The translations under genes were made by a program, and so were the position numbers. Shown one piece after another: positions 25,685 through 35,400 of a stretch of 64,000 bases of DNA. Positions within the stretch are counted from its first letter, which is position 1. Each line of letters begins with the position of its first letter. The notes under the pieces were generated by a model. It was not told the DNA's origin, did no database searches, and was given only the letters and a program-made list of their open reading frames with translations. The stretch comes from Pelosinus baikalensis (lineage in GTDB: Bacteria; Bacillota; Negativicutes; DSM-13327), in the NCBI RefSeq assembly GCF_020819555.1, contig NZ_JAJHJB010000011.1, positions 1 through 64,000 on the forward strand. Direction: 5' to 3'.

Positions 25685-26644
25685 CTAGATTGACAATATT
25701 TGAGATAAATTGTACATTTCTTGATCAAATACTTTTCTTTTCGTAAGCGCTTCCATAATATCTATGTTAATCAAGTGATTGTCTTTTATGCCAATGGCAC
25801 GATTGGATTTCCCCTCAATCAATAGATTAACAGCCATAGCTCCCATTTTGCTTGCTAATATTCGATCAACAGCGGTGGGCACTCCGCCTCGCTGAAGATA
25901 TCCAAGCACCGTAACTCTTGATTCAATACCAGCATTATTCAATATTTCTTTTTGTAACTCTGCAGCAGATCCTCTGCCTTCAGCCAACATAATAATATTA
26001 TGAGCTTTCCCGCGCTTCCTGCCTTGCAGCATTTTCTCACAAATTTTCTTCACTTCATATTGTTCTTCTGGAACTAAGATACTTTCCGCCCCTCCAGCAA
26101 GACCTGCGTAAAGAGCGATATCCCCGCAGTGCCTTCCCATCACTTCAATAATGGTTACTTTCTCATGAGACATGGATGTATCTCTTATTTTGCTGATGGA
26201 ATCGAGCACCGTATTAACTGCTGTATCAAAACCAATTGTATAATCGGTGTACGCTAAATCGTTATCAATGGTACCGGGAATTCCCATTACTTTGATATTG
26301 CCGCGACCAAGTTTATTAATTCCCTGGAAAGAACCATCTCCACCGATTACGATGAGGCCGTCAATTTCATTTTTCTCTAATATTTCAATTGCCTTATTGA
26401 TGCCAGCTTCTGTTTTCATTTCTTCACATCTGGAAGTTTTAAGAATCGTTCCGCCTCGGTGAATGATATCGCCAACCGATGCTATATGCATTTCTTTTAT
26501 TTCACCATGTAAGAGACCCGTATAACCTCTTTGGATTCCAACAACTTTGAGATCATGATAAATGCTTGTTCTTACTATGGCTCGAATGGCTGCATTCATG
26601 CCTGGGGCATCCCCGCCGCTGGTTAACACTCCTATCTTCTTCAT
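25685..26644 (-). CDS. pfkA: ATP-dependent 6-phosphofructokinase
   Basis: A 319-aa enzyme, the exact bacterial PfkA length. It phosphorylates fructose 6-phosphate with ATP in glycolysis. Seen are MKKIGVLTSGGDAPGMNAAI (nucleotide site), GGDGSFQG, PGTIDNDLAYTDYTIGFDTA with the catalytic Asp, VTIIEVMGRHCGDIAL and YLQRGG. I start at the ATG at 26644, with AAGGAG upstream; an eight-residue N-terminal extension in frame lacks family support. It follows tkt by 46 bases, coupling the pentose phosphate route with glycolysis. Confidence 0.97.
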   Translation of the reverse strand: MKKIGVLTSGGDAPGMNAAIRAIVRTSIYHDLKVVGIQRGYTGLLHGEIKEMHIASVGDIIHRGGTILKTSRCEEMKTEAGINKAIEILEKNEIDGLIVIGGDGSFQGINKLGRGNIKVMGIPGTIDNDLAYTDYTIGFDTAVNTVLDSISKIRDTSMSHEKVTIIEVMGRHCGDIALYAGLAGGAESILVPEEQYEVKKICEKMLQGRKRGKAHNIIMLAEGRGSAAELQKEILNNAGIESRVTVLGYLQRGGVPTAVDRILASKMGAMAVNLLIEGKSNRAIGIKDNHLINIDIMEALTKRKVFDQEMYNLSQILSI

Positions 26645-26690
26645 GAATCCGATCTCCTTTTTTAACACTACAGTTCCTATTTCTTCTACG

Positions 26691-28688
26691 CTAGTTGCCT
26701 TTCAATACCTTCTTGGTTACTGCAACAACATTTTCTGTGGTGAAACCAAATTTATTAAATAATGTTTTCGCTGGCGCTGATGCCCCAAAACCTTTCATGG
26801 TTACATATGCACCATCAAGTCCAACATACTTGCCCCAACCAAAATCGCTGGCTGCTTCTACTGCGACTCTCCCTCTCACGGCTTTGGGCAGCACACTTTC
26901 TTTATATTCGTCTGACTGCTCCTCAAAAACATCTATAGAGGGCATACTTACGACTCTTACGTCAATATTTTCTTTAGCTAATTCTACTTTGGCATTCACA
27001 GCCAATTCCACTTCTGATCCGCTTGCTATAATAATTCCATCTGGCACTGCTTTATTGGAATCGGCCAGGACATATCCACCTTTTAATGCTTCTTTGCTTG
27101 CCCCTTTTAATTGTGGCAGATTTTGTCTTGATAAAACCAAAGCAGTCGGCGTTTTTGCCGTTGTAATGGCATAGTACCATGCAGCACATGTTTCTGTTGC
27201 ATCTGCTGGTCTGAACACGGTAAAATTAGGCATTGCTCTCAGCATAGCTAATTGTTCAATTGGTTCATGGGTGGGACCATCTTCACCAACACCGATGCTG
27301 TCATGAGTCAAAACATATGTAACAGGCAATTCCATCAGCGATGCCAATCTTGCCATTGGTTTTACATAGTCACTAAATACAAAGAAAGTCCCAACAAAAG
27401 TTTTCAGTCCCCCATGTAAAGCAAGACCATTACCAATCGCTGCCATTCCAATCTCTCTTACACCATAGTGAATATTTCTGCCACTGTAATTTGATTTTGA
27501 AAAATCTCCGGCATCTTTCATATTTGTTTTATTGGAAGGTGCAAGATCGGCACTGCCGCCAATAAAGTTTGGCAATATATCTTTAATGCGATTGATCATA
27601 ATTCCAGACAAGTTTCGTGTTGCATCTGCTTTGTCAGCGTAAGCCCAAAACTCTTCTTTATTTAGAAGATCTGTTAATGCATTATTATCGAAATATTGCT
27701 GCCAAAGAGTTTTCATCTCAGGGTATTTTTCACTATAGGCCAAAAACAGCCCATTCCAAGTTGTTTCGTCCTCTGCCTTTTTTTCTGCAATCTTTTTGTA
27801 ATGATGGTAAACAGCATCAGGGACATAAAACGCATCTTGTTTTTCCCATCCGAGATTTTCTTTCAAAGCCGCAACATTTTCTACACCTAAGGGTTCGCCA
27901 TGTGCACTTGCTTGGCATTGCTTTGCCGGGCAGCCATAGCCAATTTGTGTTTTTACTATGATAAATGAGGGTTTATTGGTTTCAGCCTTAGCCGCTTGAA
28001 TTGCCTTTCCAATTCCCTCAAGATCATTTCCATCCTCTACTACGATGGTCTGGAAACCAAATGCCTGCATCCTTTTTTCTACATCTTCTGTGAAAGCAAT
28101 GTCCGTGCTTCCTTCTATGGTAATGTTGTTGCTATCGTAAAATACAATCAGCTTACTTAGACCTAAGGTTCCTGCCAGTGAAAGTACTTCTGAGGTGATT
28201 CCTTCCATCATGCATCCATCACCGCCTAGTACATAGGTATAATGATCTACAATAGGAAATCCTTCTTTATTAAAGATGGAAGAAAGATGGGCTTCTGCCA
28301 TTGCCATACCTACGGACATACCCATACCAGCGCCAAGTGGCCCGGTTGTAGCTTCCACTCCTATGGTATGACCATATTCTGGATGACCTGGAGTTAGCGA
28401 ATCCTCTTGTCTAAATTGCGCGAGGTCTTCAATTGACAAATTACCATAGCCAAATAAATGTAATAGCGAATAGAGTAATGTAGATCCATGACCAGCTGAT
28501 AAAACAAAGCGGTCTCGATTTACCCATTTCGGATTTTTAGGATTGTGTTTCATGTGATTTGCCCATAATTCATACGCCATGGCTGCGCAGCCAAGGGGCA
28601 GTCCAGGATGACCGGAATTCGCTTTTTGTACCGAATCTGCTGCTAGAATTCGAATTGCATTTACTGACATCTCATCAATTTTACCCAT
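26691..28688 (-). CDS. tkt: Transketolase
   Basis: A 665-aa full-length enzyme of the non-oxidative pentose phosphate pathway; it moves two-carbon units between sugar phosphates using thiamine diphosphate. The N-terminus has NSGHPGLPLGCAAMAYELW. The TPP motif is GDGCMMEGITSEVLSLAGTL ... YDSN. The pyrimidine domain has FVGTFFVFSDYVKPMARLA, THDSIGVGEDGPTHEPIEQL and RPADATE. It probably heads a tkt-pfkA-cupin operon and would process pentose phosphates produced by the arabinose genes at 60-64 kb. Confidence 0.97.
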   Translation of the reverse strand: MGKIDEMSVNAIRILAADSVQKANSGHPGLPLGCAAMAYELWANHMKHNPKNPKWVNRDRFVLSAGHGSTLLYSLLHLFGYGNLSIEDLAQFRQEDSLTPGHPEYGHTIGVEATTGPLGAGMGMSVGMAMAEAHLSSIFNKEGFPIVDHYTYVLGGDGCMMEGITSEVLSLAGTLGLSKLIVFYDSNNITIEGSTDIAFTEDVEKRMQAFGFQTIVVEDGNDLEGIGKAIQAAKAETNKPSFIIVKTQIGYGCPAKQCQASAHGEPLGVENVAALKENLGWEKQDAFYVPDAVYHHYKKIAEKKAEDETTWNGLFLAYSEKYPEMKTLWQQYFDNNALTDLLNKEEFWAYADKADATRNLSGIMINRIKDILPNFIGGSADLAPSNKTNMKDAGDFSKSNYSGRNIHYGVREIGMAAIGNGLALHGGLKTFVGTFFVFSDYVKPMARLASLMELPVTYVLTHDSIGVGEDGPTHEPIEQLAMLRAMPNFTVFRPADATETCAAWYYAITTAKTPTALVLSRQNLPQLKGASKEALKGGYVLADSNKAVPDGIIIASGSEVELAVNAKVELAKENIDVRVVSMPSIDVFEEQSDEYKESVLPKAVRGRVAVEAASDFGWGKYVGLDGAYVTMKGFGASAPAKTLFNKFGFTTENVVAVTKKVLKGN

Positions 28689-28735
28689 TTGTTTCTCTCC
28701 TTTTACATACCGTTTTTTTAGTAACTACTAGTTTT

Positions 28736-28778
28736 ACAATAAAAGCTGATATGAATTTTCATATCAGCTTTTATTGTA
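28736..28778. terminator. Long terminator between the exporter region and tkt
   Basis: ACAATAAAAGCTGATATGAA is followed by its near-perfect complement. It ends the type I exporter transcript and the small relic behind it. Confidence 0.8.
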
Positions 28779-28798
28779 ACTCTTAATCGATAAATATT

Positions 28799-28990
28799 CT
28801 ACTTATTATACATCGCATCTTGTTCTTTGCGAAGCTTATAAATCAGTGTTGTTTGATCTAATTCCACCATATCCAGAGTTAAAAGCTTACCTTTTTTCGC
28901 ATCTTTTAACATGCGAGTCTTATTCGATACCAAACCGTAAGAAACATAGCCTTTAGCATCAGATTCTGCAGCACTGGCAATCGAGCCATA
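28799..28990 (-). pseudogene. C-terminal remnant of a SAF-domain oxidoreductase
   Basis: The minus strand encodes about 63 codons (SIASAAESDAKGYVSYGLVS, then TRMLKDAKKGKLLTLDMVEL, then YKLRKEQDAMY) with a TAG in frame directly before them and no start. The text fits the C-terminal SAF region of homoserine-dehydrogenase-like NAD oxidoreductases. There the LPLGL, VLKRDV-KGQ-LT-DDV and LRREM blocks occur in this order. It is a decayed gene tail between the exporter operon and its terminator. Confidence 0.55.
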
Positions 28991-29000
28991 CTATGTTGAG

Positions 29001-31190
29001 TTAATGACCACCTGTCGGGTGGTTTTTGCTCTCAATTTCCTGCAGTTTATACAATTCGTAATAACTGCCTTTTTGGGCTAGCAATTCAAGATGCGATCCT
29101 TGTTCAACGATCTTTCCCTGCTCCATTACGATAATGGTATCACAGTCACGTATTGTCGTCAGTCGATGAGCGATCATGATTAATGTTCGTCCTGCTGCCA
29201 TTTGTCCGAGATTCGCTTTTATAATATTTTCTGATTCATTGTCTAGTGCACTGGTGGCCTCATCAAAAATAAGAATTCTAGGATCTGTAAGCAATGCCCG
29301 GGCAATGGCGATGCGTTGTTTTTGCCCTCCTGATAAGGTAGCACCTCGTTCACCCACAATCGTGTTATAACCATTGGGCATTTCATTGGCAAATTCATCT
29401 ACTCCCGCAATCTGTGCGACCTTTTGTATTTCTTCCATACTAGCATCCAGTTTAGCTAATGCAATGTTATCTTTAATACTCCCATTGAACAGATAGGTTT
29501 CTTGCAGCACTACCCCTACCTGTCGTCTCAGCCAAGCGGGTTCGACTTGAGCCATATCCACACCATCAATTAGTATTCTGCCTGTTTCTGGTACATACAG
29601 TCTTTGAATGATTTTGGTCAAGGTACTTTTACCTGAGCCCGATCTGCCAACAATACCAATACTAACACCAGCCTCTATTTTCAGGTTGATTTGGCTAAGT
29701 ATCTCATTTGTATCTTCCCGATACCGGAATGTGACTCGATCTAATACAATTTCTCCACGAATCGTTGATAGGGTGGTTCGGTTTGGATCAAAAACAGGTT
29801 CTGATTTTTCACTCATAATATCATCAAGTTGATTGATCGATACTCTTGTCTGTTGGAAATTCTGCCAAAGATCAACTAATCGCAGCACCGGAGAAACTAC
29901 AAAACTGGAATACATTTGAAAAGCAATCAATTCTCCAACCGTTAGTCGATTCTCCATGACTTGATTGATGCCAACCCACAGTATGCCAATCATGCAAAGT
30001 TGCTGAATCAACGCTGCTGTGTTATGACCGATATTGTTTATATTCGCAGTGACAAAAACCGATTTAATATATCTTGATAACATTTCATCCCACTTTTGGA
30101 TAAAATATTTTTCTACTGCCAAGGATTTTACGGTTTGAATGCCTGTAATGGCTTCTATCATAAAGGTTTGGTTTGCAGTCTCAAGCTTAAATTTCTCTTT
30201 CAATTTTCTTCGAAACAAAGGGGTCAAGATTAAATTAAGGATGATATAAAGCCCCAAAGCTACTAATGTAATTCCGGTGAGATAACCGCTATACGTAAAC
30301 ATGATGGCAAGATAGATTACTGAAAACGCACTGTCGAGAACCGCAGTGAAAGCAGAGCCGACAATAAACCCCCGTATCGTATCTAACTCTCGAATCCGAG
30401 ATACAATCTCACCAACTTTATATTTTTCGAAAAACCGTATTGGCAATGCCATAACATGATGAAAGATTCTCGCACTAAGCGTAACATCAATTTTACTTAC
30501 GTGATGATTAAACATACAACTTCTTAAACCATTAATCCATGCTTCAAAGATGCAAAGGATTATCATACCTACAATGAATATATTGAGGGTACTAAGACCG
30601 TGATGTACTAAAACCTTATTAATGATTACTTGGGTAAATAAAGGGCTCACAAGTCCGAACATCTGTAACACTAATGAAAGCAGCAGTATTTTACCAAAGG
30701 CTTTTTTGTACTGCATAATGATCGGGAGAAACCAGCCTAATCCAAATTTGGGCTCTTCTTTTTCGATATAGCTAGGCTGCTTCGCAATCAGAATGATTTT
30801 GCCACTCCATTGTTCTAAGAAAACACTTTCAGCGATACTTACTGGATGGTTCTTGTAAGGGTCAAAGACAATTGTGTTTTCATGATCTCGATTCAGTATA
30901 ATTATGTAACAGCCATTTTTTAAGATCCCGATTGCAGGCAATGGGAATGATGCTTTACCTTTTTTATTACTGTAATCCGTAAAATGAGCTTTTAGCCCCA
31001 TTTCTTTCGCTGTTCGGATGAGAGTTGTTAAATCCATCCCCTCATTGCCTATGATATGAGCACGACGTATTTGTTTTTCATTAGCTGCAATGCCAATCAT
31101 TTGAGCTATCATTAGTAAGCATTTTAATGCTGAATCAACAAAAATGTTTTCTTGCAGCTTCACTTCTTCTTGCATTTTTTGTTTAGCCAT
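29001..31190 (-). CDS. Type I secretion ABC transporter with inactive C39-like domain (HlyB-type), second copy
   Basis: A 729-aa half-transporter. Residues 1-140 are a C39-like domain in which the catalytic Cys is replaced (DSALKCLLMIAQ) and no catalytic His is apparent, so it should bind rather than cut cargo. Residues ~165-440 hold six membrane spans. The ATPase has GIVGRSGSGKSTLTK, LSGGQKQRIAIARAL, ILIFDEATSALD and the H-loop AHRL. It starts three bases after the HlyD gene. The protein drives export of an unprocessed polypeptide through HlyD and a TolC-like channel not found in this window. Confidence 0.9.
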   Translation of the reverse strand: MAKQKMQEEVKLQENIFVDSALKCLLMIAQMIGIAANEKQIRRAHIIGNEGMDLTTLIRTAKEMGLKAHFTDYSNKKGKASFPLPAIGILKNGCYIIILNRDHENTIVFDPYKNHPVSIAESVFLEQWSGKIILIAKQPSYIEKEEPKFGLGWFLPIIMQYKKAFGKILLLSLVLQMFGLVSPLFTQVIINKVLVHHGLSTLNIFIVGMIILCIFEAWINGLRSCMFNHHVSKIDVTLSARIFHHVMALPIRFFEKYKVGEIVSRIRELDTIRGFIVGSAFTAVLDSAFSVIYLAIMFTYSGYLTGITLVALGLYIILNLILTPLFRRKLKEKFKLETANQTFMIEAITGIQTVKSLAVEKYFIQKWDEMLSRYIKSVFVTANINNIGHNTAALIQQLCMIGILWVGINQVMENRLTVGELIAFQMYSSFVVSPVLRLVDLWQNFQQTRVSINQLDDIMSEKSEPVFDPNRTTLSTIRGEIVLDRVTFRYREDTNEILSQINLKIEAGVSIGIVGRSGSGKSTLTKIIQRLYVPETGRILIDGVDMAQVEPAWLRRQVGVVLQETYLFNGSIKDNIALAKLDASMEEIQKVAQIAGVDEFANEMPNGYNTIVGERGATLSGGQKQRIAIARALLTDPRILIFDEATSALDNESENIIKANLGQMAAGRTLIMIAHRLTTIRDCDTIIVMEQGKIVEQGSHLELLAQKGSYYELYKLQEIESKNHPTGGH

Positions 31191-31193
31191 ATC

Positions 31194-32612
31194 TTATCTC
31201 TCTCTCAAAGATTCGCTTTGGTATTTTTTAAAGGGTTCTAAGAAAAATTCATAGATTTGCTTTTGCCGCGTTTTAATTTCAGCATTGACCACCATGCCAC
31301 TATTGAAACGCGTTTCTTGGTTGTTCACAACCACATAGTCTCTATCCATTTGCAAAATTACTCGATATACATTGCCCTTTTCCCGGTCTTCTACTGCATT
31401 CGGGCTAATCGTAAGGACAACAGCAGGCACCGTGCCATATTTTTGAAAATTAAAGGATTCTATCTTAACCTCGGCAGACTGTCCCTTCTGTATGAATCCA
31501 ATATCTTTATTTGCCACCCAGGCCTCAACTTCTAAGCTGACTTTATCAGGCACTACCTCCAGCAGTACTTGCGCAGGCGTCACAATGCCTCCAATTGTAT
31601 GCACTGCTAAATTGCTTATGTATCCGTCATCTGGCGCCACAATAGTTGCTAAACGATTCTTTTCTTCTGCCTTTTTCACTGCTTCATTGCAATAGAAAAG
31701 TTTTTGTCTTGCCTCAACCAGCTTTGTATCAACTTCCACATTTTTTTCTGCTACAACCCGCGCTAAAGATGCCTGGCTTTTCGATAATAAGGATTCTTGT
31801 GCCTTGATTATCGATTCTTGTTCTGCCAAATTCTGCTCAACTTCTTCTCGTTTACTTTGCTGGTCTATTAAGGTAAATTTTGATATCGCATTTTCATTTA
31901 CTAATTGTTCTAATTTACTCTCTTTTTCTTTAGCAAGCTGATGCAACTTTGTTAGTTTATTCTTCTCCACTTGAGCACTTCGCAAATTTTGTTGATATTG
32001 CTGCATCGTATGCCGAGCCTCTTCGATTCTTGTCTGATATGCAAAATTACGACTGTTATAGAGATTGATTTGCGTTTGTATATCTTTTTCATCTGCTTCG
32101 GGTATTGTATGGGGCAGAAAGGATCGATTTTCTTTTTCGGCGATCAAGCGCTCTACTTCAAGATTGGCATAAATAGCTTCCCTTTTCACTTTAGCTAAAT
32201 CATCTGCAGAATATGTAGTATCTAATTCTAATAACAAATCTCCTTTTTGTACTTTTTGTCCATCTACAACATAAATCTTTTTAATGATCCCCTTATCTTC
32301 GGCTTGAAGTATTCTAACATAGCCATTAGGAATAATTTTTCCTGGCGCTATAGCAACTTCGTTTACACTGCCAAATGTCACCCACAGCAATCCAATAACT
32401 GCTAAGATGAAAAATGTCCATAATACAGTTCTACTGCCATAGGATGGCGGCGATTCAACGATTTCCAAAGCTGCAGGTAAAAATTCAGCTTCTTTACTTT
32501 GAAACTTTTCGATGTTCTTAATTTTTACTCTTTCATAAAATCCCTTTATCTTTTCTGGAAGAATCTTTAATTCTTCATTCTTCTTTATATATCCATACAT
32601 TTTATTAAACAT
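31194..32612 (-). CDS. HlyD-family periplasmic adaptor
   Basis: A 472-aa membrane fusion protein. One membrane anchor lies near residues 62-84 (VLWTFFILAVIGLLWVTFGS). Lipoyl half-motifs (APGKIIPNGYVRILQAEDKG, then TIVAPDDGYISNLAVHTIGG) flank a long coiled-coil hairpin (~130-320), followed by a beta-barrel with the HlyD signature in EVKIESFNFQKYGTVPAVV. It overlaps the end of the first ABC gene by eight bases. It links the ABC pump to an outer-membrane channel, which supports a diderm host. Confidence 0.93.
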   Translation of the reverse strand: MFNKMYGYIKKNEELKILPEKIKGFYERVKIKNIEKFQSKEAEFLPAALEIVESPPSYGSRTVLWTFFILAVIGLLWVTFGSVNEVAIAPGKIIPNGYVRILQAEDKGIIKKIYVVDGQKVQKGDLLLELDTTYSADDLAKVKREAIYANLEVERLIAEKENRSFLPHTIPEADEKDIQTQINLYNSRNFAYQTRIEEARHTMQQYQQNLRSAQVEKNKLTKLHQLAKEKESKLEQLVNENAISKFTLIDQQSKREEVEQNLAEQESIIKAQESLLSKSQASLARVVAEKNVEVDTKLVEARQKLFYCNEAVKKAEEKNRLATIVAPDDGYISNLAVHTIGGIVTPAQVLLEVVPDKVSLEVEAWVANKDIGFIQKGQSAEVKIESFNFQKYGTVPAVVLTISPNAVEDREKGNVYRVILQMDRDYVVVNNQETRFNSGMVVNAEIKTRQKQIYEFFLEPFKKYQSESLRER

Positions 32613-34758
32613 GGCTGTCTCCTTGCTGTTGATAGAGATTATAATACGCGCCTCTGTCCTTTATAAGTTTGTCATGTGTCCCTTGTTCTATAATTTGACC
32701 TCGCTCCATGACAATGATTGCGTCACACTCTTTGACATTTGCCAGACGGTGGGCAACGATGATCATCGTACGTCCAGCTGCGATCTGTGCAAGATTTCCC
32801 ATGATGATCCGCTCTGAATGATAATCTAACGCACTGGTAGCTTCATCAAATATTACAATCTTAGGATTGGAAATTAATGCTCGGGCAATTGCAATTCGCT
32901 GGCGCTGACCACCAGATAATGCAGCACCCCGTTCTCCGACAATCGTATCATATCCTTCGGGAAGTTCGAGAATAAAATCGTGAGCACCTGCAAGCTTAGC
33001 GATCTGAGTGATCTCTTCCATGCTTGCACCTTGACGGGCAAGAGCTATATTGTCCCGTACACTGCCATTGAACAGATAGTTATCTTGCAGCACTACACCA
33101 ATCTGCTGTCTTAACCAAGCTGGATCAGCTTGGGCTATATCCACATCATCAATCAAAACCCGACCTGCTTCAGGAATATATAATCGTTGAATGATTTTGG
33201 TTAAGGTACTTTTCCCGGAACCCGATCGTCCTACGATACCTATCTTCATGCCTGGTTTTATGTGTAGATTAATTTTTCGCAGCACTTCATCATTCTCAAT
33301 GTAGTACCTAAAGGTTATATTTTCAAGTTTTATTTCGCCTTTGATCTCTGATAATCGAATTGCATCAGGTAAAGAGGTTGGTTCTGGTACTGCATTTAAT
33401 ATATCTCCGATTCTTGTAACAGCGAGCTTTGTCTGTTGAAAGGATTGCCACATTCCTACTATGCGCAATAAAGGTGCACCAGCCTGATTCGCCATCATTT
33501 GGAAAGCAATAAACTGGCCAATTGTTACTGCTCCATCAATTACCATAAATCCGCCAAACCAGATCAGTAAGTAGGCAACTAGTTTTTGTGTAAGGCTTCC
33601 CCCATTATTTAATACAACGCTGAACTGTGCTTTATCCAAATTGGTACTAACGCTTTTGGCTAATAATCTTTCCCATTTAAAATTGAATTGCGGCTCCACT
33701 GCCAGAGACTTTACAGTATGAATGCCCGTTATCGCTTCAACAACAAAAGCATTGTTTTCTGCACTGGCATTCCAAGAATCTTGCAGTCTTTTTTGATACA
33801 TTGGCGTTCCTACTATATTGATTGCCAATTGAATGGGTATGGCTGCAATAGCGATTAAGGTCAAAGGTGCACTATAATAAAACATTACAGCAAAGAATAT
33901 GACGGAAAAACCCAAGTCAATCAGCACCGTCATGGCGGTACCAGTTAAAAATTCGCGAATATTATTTAAAGCAGACACTCTCATCAGAGTATCCCCAACT
34001 CGCCTTTTTTCAAAGAATTGTATAGGTAGATGCATCAAAAGCCGGAACATTCTAGTACCTAAGATTACATCAATTTTATTTGTGGTATGGGTAAATAAAT
34101 ATGTCCTTATCAGGTTCATTACGGTCTGGAATAGGACTACAAACACCATCCCCACGACGAGTATATTTAAAGTGACTGTTCCATGATTAACAATTACTTT
34201 GTCAATGATTACCTGTGTGCATAAAGGCACTACTAGTCCAAATAATTGAAAAAAGAATGCGGCTCCCAAAATTTCTATGAAGTAACGCTTATATCGGACT
34301 ACAACAGGTATAAACCAAATTAAATTAAATTGTCTACTGATGTCCTTTAAATTAAAGGAGCGCTTACATATAATAGCTTGACCCGTCCAACTAAGAAGAA
34401 ATTCTTCTAAGGGCATTACAATGGAATGTCCATGCCTTGGAGAAAACAGTGCTATTTTCTTTGCATTATGTTCCCCAATCACTATATAATCTCCGTTGTT
34501 CATAATCGCAATTGCAGGAACCGGAATGGCAGATAGTCCTCTTTTCCCTGATTTTACTACTTTTGCTTTCAGATTTATCTTTCTTGCAGCTTTTATTAAG
34601 TCCTTTGGTTCAAAGAGATCATCGCCAATCCCATATTCGTTTGTCAGTTTTTCTTCGTCAATTGGCATTCCAAAGCCTTTTGCTACCACTGCTAAACAAA
34701 TTTTCCCGGTGTTCATATACGTTAAGGTTTCTTTTTCTGTAATTATTTTTTCTTCCAT
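32605..34758 (-). CDS. Type I secretion ABC transporter with inactive C39-like domain (HlyB-type), first copy
   Basis: A 717-aa paralogue of the ABC protein at 29001. The N-terminal ~140 residues again form a peptidase-like domain without the active Cys (YMNTGKICLAVVAKGFG). Six spans follow at ~150-430. The ATPase carries GIVGRSGSGKSTLTK, LSGGQRQRIAIARAL and IVIFDEATSALD. It is the first gene of the ABC-HlyD-ABC operon. Two different half-transporters around one adaptor suggest a heterodimer or cargo-specific versions. Confidence 0.92.
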   Translation of the reverse strand: MEEKIITEKETLTYMNTGKICLAVVAKGFGMPIDEEKLTNEYGIGDDLFEPKDLIKAARKINLKAKVVKSGKRGLSAIPVPAIAIMNNGDYIVIGEHNAKKIALFSPRHGHSIVMPLEEFLLSWTGQAIICKRSFNLKDISRQFNLIWFIPVVVRYKRYFIEILGAAFFFQLFGLVVPLCTQVIIDKVIVNHGTVTLNILVVGMVFVVLFQTVMNLIRTYLFTHTTNKIDVILGTRMFRLLMHLPIQFFEKRRVGDTLMRVSALNNIREFLTGTAMTVLIDLGFSVIFFAVMFYYSAPLTLIAIAAIPIQLAINIVGTPMYQKRLQDSWNASAENNAFVVEAITGIHTVKSLAVEPQFNFKWERLLAKSVSTNLDKAQFSVVLNNGGSLTQKLVAYLLIWFGGFMVIDGAVTIGQFIAFQMMANQAGAPLLRIVGMWQSFQQTKLAVTRIGDILNAVPEPTSLPDAIRLSEIKGEIKLENITFRYYIENDEVLRKINLHIKPGMKIGIVGRSGSGKSTLTKIIQRLYIPEAGRVLIDDVDIAQADPAWLRQQIGVVLQDNYLFNGSVRDNIALARQGASMEEITQIAKLAGAHDFILELPEGYDTIVGERGAALSGGQRQRIAIARALISNPKIVIFDEATSALDYHSERIIMGNLAQIAAGRTMIIVAHRLANVKECDAIIVMERGQIIEQGTHDKLIKDRGAYYNLYQQQGDSHV

Positions 34759-35147
34759 AGTACTCCTTTCTCTGGAATCAAAACATATCCTCTTTCCAAC
34801 TTTTATTCATTCTCACTTATTTTGGGCGTTTTATTAAAATACGTTACACATACGTATAGATTTTGTCACATATTGAGTATCCTGGCAAGGCTTTCAAGCA
34901 ACAAGAGGACTAAAGTAACATTTTATTTTCTATAAAAAAATTGCTACTCCCAGCACATTACTGAAAGGCAGCAATCTATTTTAAAGACACTATGATGCTC
35001 AGTAACGAATGTTCGCTAATCATAAGCTTGTCATAAATTTGTCATATTTTTCTTATATTATAACAACAGAACACCATAATTGGAAGAATCTAAGAATCAT
35101 AACAATAATCTCCAAATATAAAATAAATCGGTTAAAGAGGTGACAAC
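34759..35147. other. Divergent spacer with a terminator-like hairpin
   Basis: No gene. At 34940-34975 ATTGCT and AGCAAT arms form a stem with a T run on the minus strand (34934-34940). The spacer must hold the promoters of the exporter operon (minus) and of the Imm74-like gene (plus). Confidence 0.45.
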
Positions 35148-35387
35148 ATGAAAATAACAGCAACAAAATCGTATCTTAAAGTAGAGATCGCTGACAAAGA
35201 AACAATCATTCAAGGAAAAATGCTTACAGACGGATTCATTGCTTTTAGCGATACCATGAAGTATTGGGAACCGCCATATGAAGATATCAAAATTAAAGAG
35301 AATATAAAAACGGAACTTATAAACTGCCTAATGAAAGGAACTCAGAATTCTGATTTTAAAATCATCTTCACTAAAGAATCAAATTAG
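35148..35387 (+). CDS. Imm74-like immunity protein
   Basis: A 79-aa protein: MKITATKSYLKVEI, then GKMLTDGFIAFSDTMKYWEP, then PYEDIKIKENIKTELI, ending KIIF. This pattern (ITV-RGYI-VE, GEMLV-GFVAY--S---WEPP and a final helix) is that of the immunity protein 74 family found beside polymorphic toxins. AGAGGTG precedes the start. It faces the unknown protein at 35401 tail to tail, with 13 bases between the two stops, and lies next to a type I exporter. It probably protects the cell from a toxin delivered by that exporter. Family assignment is by eye. Confidence 0.65.
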   Translation: MKITATKSYLKVEIADKETIIQGKMLTDGFIAFSDTMKYWEPPYEDIKIKENIKTELINCLMKGTQNSDFKIIFTKESN

Positions 35388-35400
35388 TACATTCTAATCC

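Noticed and set aside
26695..27174. 159-codon plus-strand frame inside transketolase
   Set aside because: Antisense shadow of a well conserved enzyme gene.
29001..34758. Bacteriocin exporters with leader-cleaving peptidase
   Set aside because: The C39-like domains of both ABC proteins lack the catalytic Cys, so cleavage of a double-glycine leader is not expected.
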